Source: Roseibium sp. MMSF_3544 (GTDB lineage: Bacteria; Pseudomonadota; Alphaproteobacteria; Rhizobiales; Stappiaceae). Taken from it: DNA of 64,000 nt. The notes below the pieces were generated by a model. The model was given only the letters and a program-made list of their open reading frames with translations, was not told the origin of the DNA and did not search any database. The DNA lies in assembly GCF_030732845.1 (NCBI RefSeq), contig NZ_JASHKA010000026.1:1-64000 (forward strand), written 5' to 3'. Each line of letters starts with the position of its first letter. Position 1 is the stretch's first letter. Shown here piece after piece: positions 53,823-61,610 of the stretch. A program made the translations under genes and the position numbers.

Positions 53823-54764
53823 ATGTTTTTGGTCAATTGGACGAGATTTTTTACGCTGATTCTCGCGCTGGTCTGTCTGGTCAATTCTGCGGAGGCCGAA
53901 GACCTTTCGGACATGCCGGATCGCCTGCGCCTCGGCGTTGTGGTCGCTTCTGACGAGAATGCGCGCCAACGTGTCGAACCCTTTCGCCTTGCGCTGGAGG
54001 AAATCGCCGACTTGCCCGTCGACCTGTTTCTCCTCGATACGCTTGGAGAAGCTGTTGAGGGGATCGCCAACGGGCGCATCGACTATGTCCGGTTGTCTCC
54101 TTCCGCCTATGCGGCTGCACATCGGCTCTGCGAATGCGTAGAACCGCTGGTCACGGCAGGGCCGGACGATTTTCCCGCACGGTTCTATGCGATACTGGTC
54201 GGCAAGCGTGGAGCTGAAAAAACTTCGCTGGAAGATCTGAAAGGTACACGGCTTGCGGTTGGTAACAAGCACGCGGTCGCCGCGTTCCGGGTACCGCTTG
54301 CCAATCTTGCTGCTGACGGAATTGATGCGCGCAGCCATTTCCAGACCCTGGTGGAAGTCCAGAACCCTGTTGAAGGCATCCGGGCGCTTCTGGATGGGCG
54401 CGTGCAGGCCACTCTTGCCTGGTCGAGCCTGGCAGGAGAGGCCAAGAACGGGTTCACGGCAGGCACTTTGAATGACTATTACGTCTCTGGCGGCAAGGGG
54501 TTCAAGGATCTGGAAATCGTTTGGAGGTCGCCGCCCATTCCCTATTCGGCCCACAGCATCAACAAGGGCATGCCTGATGCCCTCAAACGGCGCCTGCGTG
54601 CCGGACTGATGGACATGCGCCGCGAGGCTCCCGACGCCTATCTTGCAATCGAGCCCGATCTGCCCGGCGGTTTCGAACCGGTCGTGCATGCCGACTACCG
54701 GCCTGTCCTCAGAACATTTGAAGACGACTTGGCCGTTTTGCTCGACCCGGCTGACAGGCGTTAA
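53823..54764 (+). CDS. PhnD/SsuA/transferrin-type periplasmic binding protein
   Basis: The protein has 313 residues. A signal peptide (MFLVNWTRFFTLILALVCLVNSAEA) is followed by a two-lobed binding domain with LRLGVVVASDENARQRVEPF, LEDLKGTRLAVGNKHAVAAF, IRALLDGRVQATLAWSSLAG and WRSPPIPYSAHSINKGMP, typical of the PF12974 phosphonate-binding family. No permease or ATPase gene is adjacent, so it may act as an orphan sensor or with a distant transporter. The start at 53823 has a weak ribosome site. Confidence 0.82.
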   Translation: MFLVNWTRFFTLILALVCLVNSAEAEDLSDMPDRLRLGVVVASDENARQRVEPFRLALEEIADLPVDLFLLDTLGEAVEGIANGRIDYVRLSPSAYAAAHRLCECVEPLVTAGPDDFPARFYAILVGKRGAEKTSLEDLKGTRLAVGNKHAVAAFRVPLANLAADGIDARSHFQTLVEVQNPVEGIRALLDGRVQATLAWSSLAGEAKNGFTAGTLNDYYVSGGKGFKDLEIVWRSPPIPYSAHSINKGMPDALKRRLRAGLMDMRREAPDAYLAIEPDLPGGFEPVVHADYRPVLRTFEDDLAVLLDPADRR

Positions 54765-54775
54765 ACGGGCCGCGG

Positions 54776-55945
54776 TTAGGCTTGCATCAGGGCGTGTGTG
54801 TGCCGGCGGATCATTTCTTCTTCATTGGTCGGGATTACCAGGACATTGATGCGTGATGCTTTGGCGGAAATATCCGTTGCGCCTTCCCGGTTCTTGACCG
54901 GGTCAACGGAAAGCCCCAGCCAGTCTTGATCCGCACACACCTTTTCCCGGATGAGTGCCGCGTTTTCGCCGATACCGCCGGTAAACACCAGCGTGTCCAA
55001 TCCCTTAAGCACCGCCGCCATGGCGCCGAGTTCACGCCTGATGCGAAAAACAAAATAGTCGATCGCTTCCGCGGCCTTCGGGTCGCTGCTTTCGGTCAGG
55101 GTGCGCATATCCTGGCTGATGCCGGAAAGACCTTTCAGGCCGGACTCCTTGTATAGAAGATCGGAGACTGCGTCGGGTGACATGCCTTTTGTGGTTAGGA
55201 GGTAGAGAACGACACCCGGGTCGAGCTGTCCGCAGCGCGTTCCCATCGGCAACCCGTCCAGAGCAGTAAAACCCATTGTCGAACCGATGCTTTGACCGTC
55301 GCGGATTGCGCACATGGAAGCCCCGTTGCCCAAATGGGCCACGATCACTCTGCCGGCATAGGTCTCGGGAGCGGTCTGCTTGAGATGGCTGCAGATATAT
55401 TCGTAGGACAGGCCGTGAAAGCCGTAACGGCGGACACCTTCGTCATAAAGCGGCCGCGGCAGGGCGAATGTATCGTTTACCCATGGGTGCTTGCGATGGA
55501 AGGCGGTGTCGAAACAGGCAGTCTGCAAGGCCGTCGGAAAGGCCGCGTGCGCCGCTTCGATCCCGGCAAGATTATGTGGCTGGTGCAACGGCGCCAGCGG
55601 CTGAAGCTTCTTCAGATCCGCAATCACAGCGTCCGTCAGCTTTAAGGGAGCTGCATGCGATGTGCCACCGTGAACGACCCGGTGACCGACCGCATCGACC
55701 GCTTGACCTTTCAGCTCTTCTTCGAGAACCGGGAGGAGCGCCGCCAGCGCGGTCTGGTGGCTGTGGCCTTCCTCAGGTGTCAGCGGCCGGTCGATAGAGG
55801 TGCCGGTCACCTCGGAGTGCAGCTTGATATGCGGCGCGGCACCGAGACCGGAAATTTGCCCGTCGAGCTGGACCGTCGCTCCAAGATAAAGCGTGAATTT
55901 GATCGAAGACGAACCGGAATTGAGGACCAGTATGACCGGAGCCAT
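54776..55945 (-). CDS. ackA: Acetate kinase
   Basis: This 389-residue ASKHA kinase begins APVILVLNSGSSSIKFTLY and continues with GHRVVHGGTSH, ACFDTAFHRKHPWVNDTFAL, RRYGFHGLSYEYI, VAHLGNGASMCAIRDGQSI, TRCGQLDPGVVLYLL and LVFTGGIGENAALIREKVC. It interconverts acetate and acetyl phosphate with ATP. The ATG at 55945 lies directly after the upstream stop, so it is coupled to the MaoC-phosphotransacetylase gene. Confidence 0.94.
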   Translation of the reverse strand: MAPVILVLNSGSSSIKFTLYLGATVQLDGQISGLGAAPHIKLHSEVTGTSIDRPLTPEEGHSHQTALAALLPVLEEELKGQAVDAVGHRVVHGGTSHAAPLKLTDAVIADLKKLQPLAPLHQPHNLAGIEAAHAAFPTALQTACFDTAFHRKHPWVNDTFALPRPLYDEGVRRYGFHGLSYEYICSHLKQTAPETYAGRVIVAHLGNGASMCAIRDGQSIGSTMGFTALDGLPMGTRCGQLDPGVVLYLLTTKGMSPDAVSDLLYKESGLKGLSGISQDMRTLTESSDPKAAEAIDYFVFRIRRELGAMAAVLKGLDTLVFTGGIGENAALIREKVCADQDWLGLSVDPVKNREGATDISAKASRINVLVIPTNEEEMIRRHTHALMQA

Positions 55946-55946
55946 A

Positions 55947-57359
55947 TCAGTCCTCCTCGCGGTCGAGAATGCCGACCGGAGCACCGTTTGCCTGCCAGTG
56001 CACATAAAGCAGGGCAAGCGCGCAAGAGGCCAGCCGGGCCCGGCCGTCATCGGCTCGGCTTGTCAGCATGACCGGAACCTTTGCGCCGATGACAAGGCCT
56101 GCGGCCTCCGCGTGGGCGATGAACGTCAGTTCCTTGGCCAGCATGTTGCCCGCCTCAAGGTTGGGCACGATCAGGACTTCCGCGTGTCCGGCCACAAGCG
56201 ACGTGATGCCCTTCGTGCGGGCCGCCTGAACGTCAATCGCATTGTCCATGGCCAGGGGACCGTCGACGACCGCTCCGGTGATCTGTCCGCGTTCGGCCAT
56301 TTTGGAAAGAACCGCGGCATCCAGGCTTGACGGGATTGCCGGGTTCACGGTCTCGATCGCTGAGAGAATGCCGACGCGAGGCGTTTCAAGACCCAGCGAC
56401 CGGGCCGCGTCGATGGCATTTTGCGTGATGTCGACCTTGGTGTTGAGGTCCGGCGTAATGTTGATCGCCGCATCGGAGATCAGGACGGGCGTTTTTCGGC
56501 CCGGAATGTCCATGACAAAGACATGGCTGATCCGGCGCTTGGTTCTGAGACCGCCATCGCGTTTCACCACGTGATGCAGAAGATGATCTGTGTGCAGGTG
56601 GCCTTTCATGACCGCCTTGACCTTGCCTTCATGTACCATCGCGACCGCGCGGCCGGCTGCTTCCATCTCATCCTCGATGTCAATCAGCTGATACGGGCTG
56701 ATATCCTCATCGAGTTCCTTTGCGGCGTTTTCGATCCTGTCTTTCGCTCCGATGAGGATTGGGTGAATCAGCCCTTCGCGCGCGGCCATCAATGCGCCGT
56801 CGAGAGAATTGGGATCGTCCGGGGCCGCAACCGCAGTCGGCAATGCGGGCAGTGTTTTCGCCATTTCAATCATTCTGTTGAAGTGTCGATGCCGTTGCAC
56901 GAGAAGGGCCGGAATGTCGCTTGAGTCGAATTCGATCGGTTCCGTCGGGGCCGCGACCTCAGCAACGCCCTCCACGAGACGAACACCGTCGCCGCGTGTG
57001 ACGGTAAGATCGAAGATTACGATATTGTTCGGCCTTTTTTCCGTTGCCGTGACTTTCACGTGCAAATGGTCGCCGACGGCCGCTGCCCCGAGGAAGCGGA
57101 AGGATTGTGACTTGTAGACGGTGCCGGGGCCGGGGAGGATGTTGCCGAGGACAGCCGATGCAAGTCCACCGACCCACATGGCGGGTGCCACCGGCTTGTC
57201 GACCTTGCCGTCGCCGGTCCAGTCCGTGTCGGGCAGGTGGATCGGATTGCGATTGCCGGAGGCATGCGCGAATACCAGCAGATCGTTGCTTGAACACTCG
57301 CGAACGATTTCCGCTGAATCGCCAACGGAAATCTGCTCATAGGTCTTGTTTGTCGCCAT
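55947..57359 (-). CDS. MaoC-like hydratase/phosphate acetyltransferase fusion
   Basis: The protein has 470 residues. Residues 1-150 are a MaoC-type hotdog domain (LVFAHASGNRNPIHLPD; WVGGLASAVLGNILPGPGTV) and about 165-465 are the phosphate acetyl/butyryltransferase domain (LIGAKDRIENAAKEL, HTDHLLHHVVKRDGG, RISHVFVMDIPGRKTPVLIS). This is the known bifunctional enoyl-CoA hydratase/phosphate acetyltransferase layout. With acetate kinase 1 bp downstream it would connect acyl-CoA, acyl phosphate and the free acid. Propionyl or butyryl substrates are possible. Confidence 0.9.
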   Translation of the reverse strand: MATNKTYEQISVGDSAEIVRECSSNDLLVFAHASGNRNPIHLPDTDWTGDGKVDKPVAPAMWVGGLASAVLGNILPGPGTVYKSQSFRFLGAAAVGDHLHVKVTATEKRPNNIVIFDLTVTRGDGVRLVEGVAEVAAPTEPIEFDSSDIPALLVQRHRHFNRMIEMAKTLPALPTAVAAPDDPNSLDGALMAAREGLIHPILIGAKDRIENAAKELDEDISPYQLIDIEDEMEAAGRAVAMVHEGKVKAVMKGHLHTDHLLHHVVKRDGGLRTKRRISHVFVMDIPGRKTPVLISDAAINITPDLNTKVDITQNAIDAARSLGLETPRVGILSAIETVNPAIPSSLDAAVLSKMAERGQITGAVVDGPLAMDNAIDVQAARTKGITSLVAGHAEVLIVPNLEAGNMLAKELTFIAHAEAAGLVIGAKVPVMLTSRADDGRARLASCALALLYVHWQANGAPVGILDREED

Positions 57360-57477
57360 CGGTTAAAATCTCTGACTGAATCGGTATTGTTGCAGCGCAA
57401 CACTCAGCCGAGACCATACCCGGATAATACGACGATACAAATACTGGAAACGTGTTTGCGGTTTTCCCGAATCGGGT

Positions 57478-58092
57478 TCAACAGTTGCTGCAGGTCACTG
57501 TACCGGTGATCCGCGGCGTCAGATAATAGGTATCTGTGAGGTCGAGTGCTGATGGGCTCCAGTCGAAGATACTGGAGAACGCGCCGGCGAAATTCGGAGT
57601 GTAGGTCAGGTTGGTCTGACCGACGACAATCGACGTGTTTGCAACGGCGACGGTACCGGGCAATGTGATCGGCGGTGCGGACCCTGCTGTCCAGGGCACG
57701 GTTCCTGCGGTGTCCCTGCTCCAGTCGACGCTGGCATCGCCGTCTTCATCGAAAGTAATGCTGGCGACGATGACTTGCAGGTTGTCGGACGGATAGGGAT
57801 CCAGAATTTTCTCGCCGATATCCAGCAGCGAATCGAGGTCGCCGCTGGAAACTGCTTCTTCCTGGGCTATCAAGTCGGCAATAGAGTTGGCTATGCGGCT
57901 GACTTTTCTGTCCTGGTTGAGCGCATCGGCCAGTTCGGTCATTCCAATCAGCAGGAAGAACATGAACGGCAGGATCATGGCGAATTCCACAGCGGACACG
58001 GCGCGATTGTCGCGCCAAAGACCGGAAACCCGGTCCGCGATCACACGGCCTTTGTCTGCAAGGCGTGTCCTGAAATCATTCCCAGGGTTCAT
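57478..58092 (-). CDS. TadE/TadF-like pilus pseudopilin
   Basis: The protein has about 204 residues. After a short N-terminal stretch the TadE-type segment RAVSAVEFAMILPFMFFLLIGMTEL (about residues 29-53) has the conserved Glu and one membrane helix, followed by a periplasmic part with many Thr/Ser/Pro and a C-terminal TCSNC. It is a minor pseudopilin of the Flp/Tad pilus. ATG 58092 overlaps the upstream TadE gene by 17 bp; an in-frame ATG at 58140 is an alternative. Confidence 0.85.
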   Translation of the reverse strand: MNPGNDFRTRLADKGRVIADRVSGLWRDNRAVSAVEFAMILPFMFFLLIGMTELADALNQDRKVSRIANSIADLIAQEEAVSSGDLDSLLDIGEKILDPYPSDNLQVIVASITFDEDGDASVDWSRDTAGTVPWTAGSAPPITLPGTVAVANTSIVVGQTNLTYTPNFAGAFSSIFDWSPSALDLTDTYYLTPRITGTVTCSNC

Positions 58093-58630
58093 TGCGGAAT
58101 ACCATTGTTGATGTGAGGTTGCGTTCTGTGCCGTTGTCATCGAGAGCAAGGTTCAATGCCGACGTCATCATCGGCCATTTGTAAATGACCTTGACGACCA
58201 CGATGCTTCCCGCGCCGCCGATGTCGTAGGTGAGGTCGTCATCCTCTTTGAGGTTGCCGTCTTCATCGTAAAGACTGTCCGTCGAACCGGCATCGGCAAA
58301 GGTATCGACACTCTCTACCTCAAGGACAATCCTGTCGGTGTCGCACATGAATGTCGGCATGAAACCGCAGATCGAATTTTTGAAATCGGCGGTGTTGTTT
58401 ATGTCTGCGTGTTGTCCGGTTCTGATCAAACGCGCGGCGCTGATGACCGAGTTGTCGACAAGGCGGTTCACGAACATCGCGATGCCGACTTCCATGATGC
58501 CGAAAACGAGAATGAAAAAGGGCAAGGCCACCATCGAAAACTCGATGGCGGTCACACCTTCACGATCCTTCAGGAAAGACCGTAACTTCCTGCTACCTAA
58601 AAACCGCCGGTGTTTGACCTTGCCACTCAT
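58076..58630 (-). CDS. TadE-like pilus pseudopilin
   Basis: This 184-residue protein has the TadE segment REGVTAIEFSMVALPFFILVFGIME at about 23-47 and a VNRLVDNSVISAARLIRTGQ helix that follows in most TadE proteins. The rest is periplasmic, with a cysteine pair (SICGFM, FMCDTD). It is the first of two overlapping TadE-like genes on the minus strand, downstream of the stand-alone pilus N-domain gene. Confidence 0.88.
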   Translation of the reverse strand: MSGKVKHRRFLGSRKLRSFLKDREGVTAIEFSMVALPFFILVFGIMEVGIAMFVNRLVDNSVISAARLIRTGQHADINNTADFKNSICGFMPTFMCDTDRIVLEVESVDTFADAGSTDSLYDEDGNLKEDDDLTYDIGGAGSIVVVKVIYKWPMMTSALNLALDDNGTERNLTSTMVFRNEPWE

Positions 58631-58654
58631 TGATCACTCACGTTCTCATGGCAC

Positions 58655-59116
58655 TTAGTTCGAGCCAGCTGCGCTGGCCGCCATGGTGTTTCTGGAAGTC
58701 GCCTGTTCGGCTACTCCGTTGAAGGCTTCTGTGTTGTCGCCCAGACGCATCGTGGGCTCACAGTTCGGATTGCAGGACATTGTCGAGCGAGCCGATTTCC
58801 GGTAGACGGCGACGGTATCGTCGTCCGACGCACGCACCGTTATTGTTTCATCGACAATTGGCTTGTTGTCCTTGTCCAGGATGACGAGATTGGTCGAGCC
58901 ATAGCTTTTGCCGGTGATCACGACCGTTGTTTCGTCAAACATGGACACATCGGCGATGAACGGGTTGCCGACGATGACTGCCGAGGCGCCGTCTTCGATA
59001 CGGAAGATCTTCGCCCGGTCAACTGTCACCATAACAGGTCCGTCCTGAGCCATTACGATGCTTGATTGAACTGCAAACACAAGCACGCCAGTCCATTTCA
59101 TCAGGTTCATAAACAT
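58655..59116 (-). CDS. Stand-alone pilus assembly (CpaC N-terminal domain-like) protein
   Basis: The protein has 153 residues. A signal peptide (MFMNLMKWTGVLVFAVQSSIVMAQ) precedes a secretin N-domain like that of CpaC: DRAKIFRIEDGASAVIVGNPFIADVSMFDETTVVI and SYGSTNLVILDKDNKPIVDE, matching the PF13629 pilus formation family. A short tail SMSCNPNCEPTMRLGD-like carries two cysteines. It has no secretin barrel. It is divergent from flp and heads the two TadE genes, so it is probably a pilus accessory. ATG 59116 follows GGAG. Confidence 0.85.
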   Translation of the reverse strand: MFMNLMKWTGVLVFAVQSSIVMAQDGPVMVTVDRAKIFRIEDGASAVIVGNPFIADVSMFDETTVVITGKSYGSTNLVILDKDNKPIVDETITVRASDDDTVAVYRKSARSTMSCNPNCEPTMRLGDNTEAFNGVAEQATSRNTMAASAAGSN

Positions 59117-59641
59117 GCTTATGAATACTCCATTAGTGTCGTTGCTTTCGAGATGATGCACCAAACGTGGTGAACGATCTGCTAACGCCGCAAAAATAAG
59201 AAAAAGAACTATTGAGCTTCGAAATGCTTGGTCGAAGTCAGTGAATAGAGTGGTTTTCAGGATTTGTTTTGCCGGTCAATCAGGAAAGCAAGTTTCTGGC
59301 ATGGCGAAAATTTACGATAGCGGAATATATATCTCGATTTTAGGACTAAATTAAACGAAAAATCTCTCTTCGTGTAATATGATATCAGAAGACTTGAAGC
59401 TCTGATGGGGTTAGTTTTGTTTTTTATTTATAAATACTACAATAATAAGGGCGAATTAACTGCTTCTTATCTATACCGTTTTTTAACTATAGTTATATTT
59501 GGCAAGAAAGGGCCTGAATTAATTGGTCGCTTTAACGTGTTGGAAATTTCTCTGTCCTAGGGTGAGCCCATGTTCGAACGGACAAAAACAAGAGCCGTCG
59601 GACTTGAAGCTGTCAACTCAGTGGTACTTGGAGCAAAGAAA
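59117..59641. promoter_or_regulatory. AT-rich divergent promoter region of the Flp pilus locus
   Basis: About 525 bp between the minus-strand pilus genes and flp without a gene. It is markedly more AT-rich (about 59290-59540) than the surroundings and should contain promoters in both directions. I could not identify specific boxes with confidence. Confidence 0.55.
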
Positions 59642-59818
59642 ATGAAAACTCTTATCAACCGTTTCGTAAAAGACGAATCCGGCGCGACTGCAATCGAATA
59701 TGGCCTCATCGCTGGCCTGCTTTCCGTCGTTATCATTGCAGCTGTCTCTCTGGCAGGCACCTCGCTGCAGAACGTCTTCACGTCGATTTCTGACGAACTG
59801 GACGATTCCGTAAAATAA
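59642..59818 (+). CDS. flp: Flp-family type IVb pilin
   Basis: This 58-residue prepilin has leader MKTLINRFVKDESG, then the processed ATAIEYGLIAGLLSVVIIAAV with the conserved Glu5 and Tyr6 of Flp pilins; cleavage is predicted after Gly14. It would form the Flp/Tad pilus fibre used for attachment. GGAGCAAAGAAA precedes the ATG. A strong terminator follows, so the abundant pilin message is separate from the assembly genes. Confidence 0.94.
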   Translation: MKTLINRFVKDESGATAIEYGLIAGLLSVVIIAAVSLAGTSLQNVFTSISDELDDSVK

Positions 59819-59853
59819 TAAAGCGTCGCTGGCAACAGCGTTCGCTTAGTAAG

Positions 59854-59883
59854 AAACGGGCAGGAGACTGCCCGTTTTTTTTT
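59854..59883 (+). terminator. Strong terminator after flp
   Basis: AAACGGGCAG and CTGCCCGTTT form a perfect 10-bp stem with a GAGA loop, followed by a run of nine T. It starts 36 bp past the pilin stop. Confidence 0.93.
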
Positions 59884-59953
59884 GCCCATCCGTCTTTCGT
59901 TAACTCTCGGAATTTATGATGGGCACGGTCAAGACAAGAAGAATGGTATCGTC

Positions 59954-60469
59954 ATGATAGAGGCGGCTCTCCTGGTGGTGTTTCCAATGCTCGTTGCTTT
60001 CGGCGGCGCATCGGACATGCTGACCATGACAATCCAGAACCGGGTTTCCCTACTCTTGATCGCCGGCTTTGCAGTTGTGGCTCTGGCAACCGGTCTGTCT
60101 CTTACCGGTTGGGGAACACACGCGCTGGGGCTGCTGGTGGTCTTTCCGGTATGCTTTGCATTCTTCGCTTTCGGCTGGATGGGTGGCGGCGACGTCAAAT
60201 TCATCAGCGCGATCTCTTTATGGATCGGTTTCACACCCGAGCTGGTTATCTTCCTCGTGTTCGTTTCATTCTACGGCATGCTGCTGACATTCGGTCTTTT
60301 GTATATGCGCAGCAAAATCATCTTGCCCGCGATGTTGGCGCGCCAGGAGTGGCTTGCCAGGCTTCATGACCGGAAAAGCGGGATCCCTTACGGCATTGCG
60401 ATCGCCATTGCCGGTCTGAAGGTCTATCCGACAACGATCTGGTTTCAGCAGATCGGTCAACTCTACTAA
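59954..60469 (+). CDS. cpaA: Prepilin peptidase CpaA/TadV
   Basis: This 171-residue inner-membrane aspartic peptidase of the A24 family has active-site aspartates in FGGASDMLTM and WMGGGDVKFISAISLWIG, and about five membrane helices. It cleaves the Flp and TadE leader peptides. The ATG at 59954 fits the family start, although its ribosome site is weak; a TTG at 59882 lies inside the terminator. Confidence 0.9.
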   Translation: MIEAALLVVFPMLVAFGGASDMLTMTIQNRVSLLLIAGFAVVALATGLSLTGWGTHALGLLVVFPVCFAFFAFGWMGGGDVKFISAISLWIGFTPELVIFLVFVSFYGMLLTFGLLYMRSKIILPAMLARQEWLARLHDRKSGIPYGIAIAIAGLKVYPTTIWFQQIGQLY

Positions 60470-60845
60470 AATCATTCTGTTGAACCGGGTGACCGGCTGC
60501 GTTGCAAAGTCACTTGCTGAGTGCGCTGCTGTGCGTTGTTCGCGTCGTTATGGCGACCTTTGTGCCGGAGTTTAGGCGGACTGCGCAGGTTCATCCCTGA
60601 AATGATTTCGCAGTTTTCCCCATTTTGAAAATGTGGCGTTGTCGCGCGTGCATTAGTCATATGCACGTAATTTGGCGGAAATGGGCGATATTTTTCGCAA
60701 ATTGAAGTTGAATTAAGAAGGCTTTTAGTAAAGTTAACGAAAATTAACTGAAAACTTCTACTCCTGGTTAACCATGTTTTGACCAATTACCCGTCATCCT
60801 AAGCTCACAGAACGCATCTGCGAACAGGATCATTGGGTTTTTGTC
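60470..60845. other. Gap between cpaA and cpaB
   Basis: This 376-bp gap is unusually long for a pilus operon and has no gene. The last 150 bp are AT-rich and contain TTAA motifs (see 60734-60775), suggesting a separate promoter for cpaB and the following assembly genes. Confidence 0.55.
60734..60775 (+). promoter_or_regulatory. CtrA-like TTAA motifs upstream of cpaB
   Basis: TTAA-N6-TTAAC (60734-60748) and TTAACCAT (60768-60775) resemble CtrA full and half sites (TTAA-N7-TTAA; TTAACCAT). The first spacer is one base short. They lie 71-112 bp before the cpaB start codon. Flp pili are CtrA-controlled in Caulobacter, so regulation here is plausible but not shown. Confidence 0.4.
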
Positions 60846-61610
60846 ATGAAATTCGCTCGAATCATAGTACTGGCGATCGCAGTGGTAGCAGGCTTACTGG
60901 CATTCCGCATGGTGATGTTGTCAGGAGGTGAGCCGGCGCCACAAATTGTTCAGGCCCCCGCGAAAACCGCGAAAGTCGAGGTGCTTATCGCCGAAGTGGA
61001 CATTCCGCTCGGCGGGAAGCTGACCAAAGACAACTTCTCCTGGTCGGATTGGCCGGAAGACGCCCTTCCACGAGGGGCGGTCACCAAGAAGTCCGATCCA
61101 TTCGCAGACGAAGAATTCATGGGCCGCATTGCCAAGGCACCGATATTCGCCGGCGAGCCGATCCGGCCGGAGCGGTTGATCAATACCGACAAGGGGTTCA
61201 TGGCCGCCATTCTCCCCAAGGGCAAGCGTGCCATCGCCGTCAGCGTGGAAGCGGAGACAACGGCGGGTGGCTTCATTCTGCCGGGTGACAAGGTCGACCT
61301 CATCCTGACACGCCGGCTCGATGACGCGGCCTTCAGCGAAACCATCCTGGAAAACAAAAGGGTGCTGGCCATTGATGCGACCACCGCAGGCGAGCAGGAC
61401 CAGAAAAACCTGTCTCCCAAAAAGACGGCAACCTTGGAGCTGACCCTCGCTGAATCGGAAATCGTTGCACAGGCCCAGCAGACAGGAACGATCGCGCTGG
61501 CGCTGCGAAGCGCGCAGGACTCGGCCGATGACGCCGAAGAGGACAACAGCCGCCGTAACGACGTGAATTACGTGAAATACGGCATCACCAGCAAGGCAAT
61601 GACGCCATGA
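60846..61610 (+). CDS. cpaB: Flp pilus assembly protein CpaB
   Basis: This 254-residue protein has an N-terminal membrane anchor (ARIIVLAIAVVAGLLAFRMVM) and a SAF-type domain (EVDIPLGGKLTKDNFSWSDW; APIFAGEPIRPERLI), followed by the RcpC/CpaB part with GKRAIAVSVEAETTAGGFILP and DKVDLILTRRLDD. It supports the outer-membrane secretin of the pilus. Its stop overlaps the cpaC start (ATGA, 61607-61610). Confidence 0.93.
   Translation: MKFARIIVLAIAVVAGLLAFRMVMLSGGEPAPQIVQAPAKTAKVEVLIAEVDIPLGGKLTKDNFSWSDWPEDALPRGAVTKKSDPFADEEFMGRIAKAPIFAGEPIRPERLINTDKGFMAAILPKGKRAIAVSVEAETTAGGFILPGDKVDLILTRRLDDAAFSETILENKRVLAIDATTAGEQDQKNLSPKKTATLELTLAESEIVAQAQQTGTIALALRSAQDSADDAEEDNSRRNDVNYVKYGITSKAMTP

Noticed and set aside
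59882..59953. TTG start for cpaA inside the flp terminator
   Set aside because: It adds residues unlike the family and would place the start codon in the terminator's T run. The ATG at 59954 is the usual family start.
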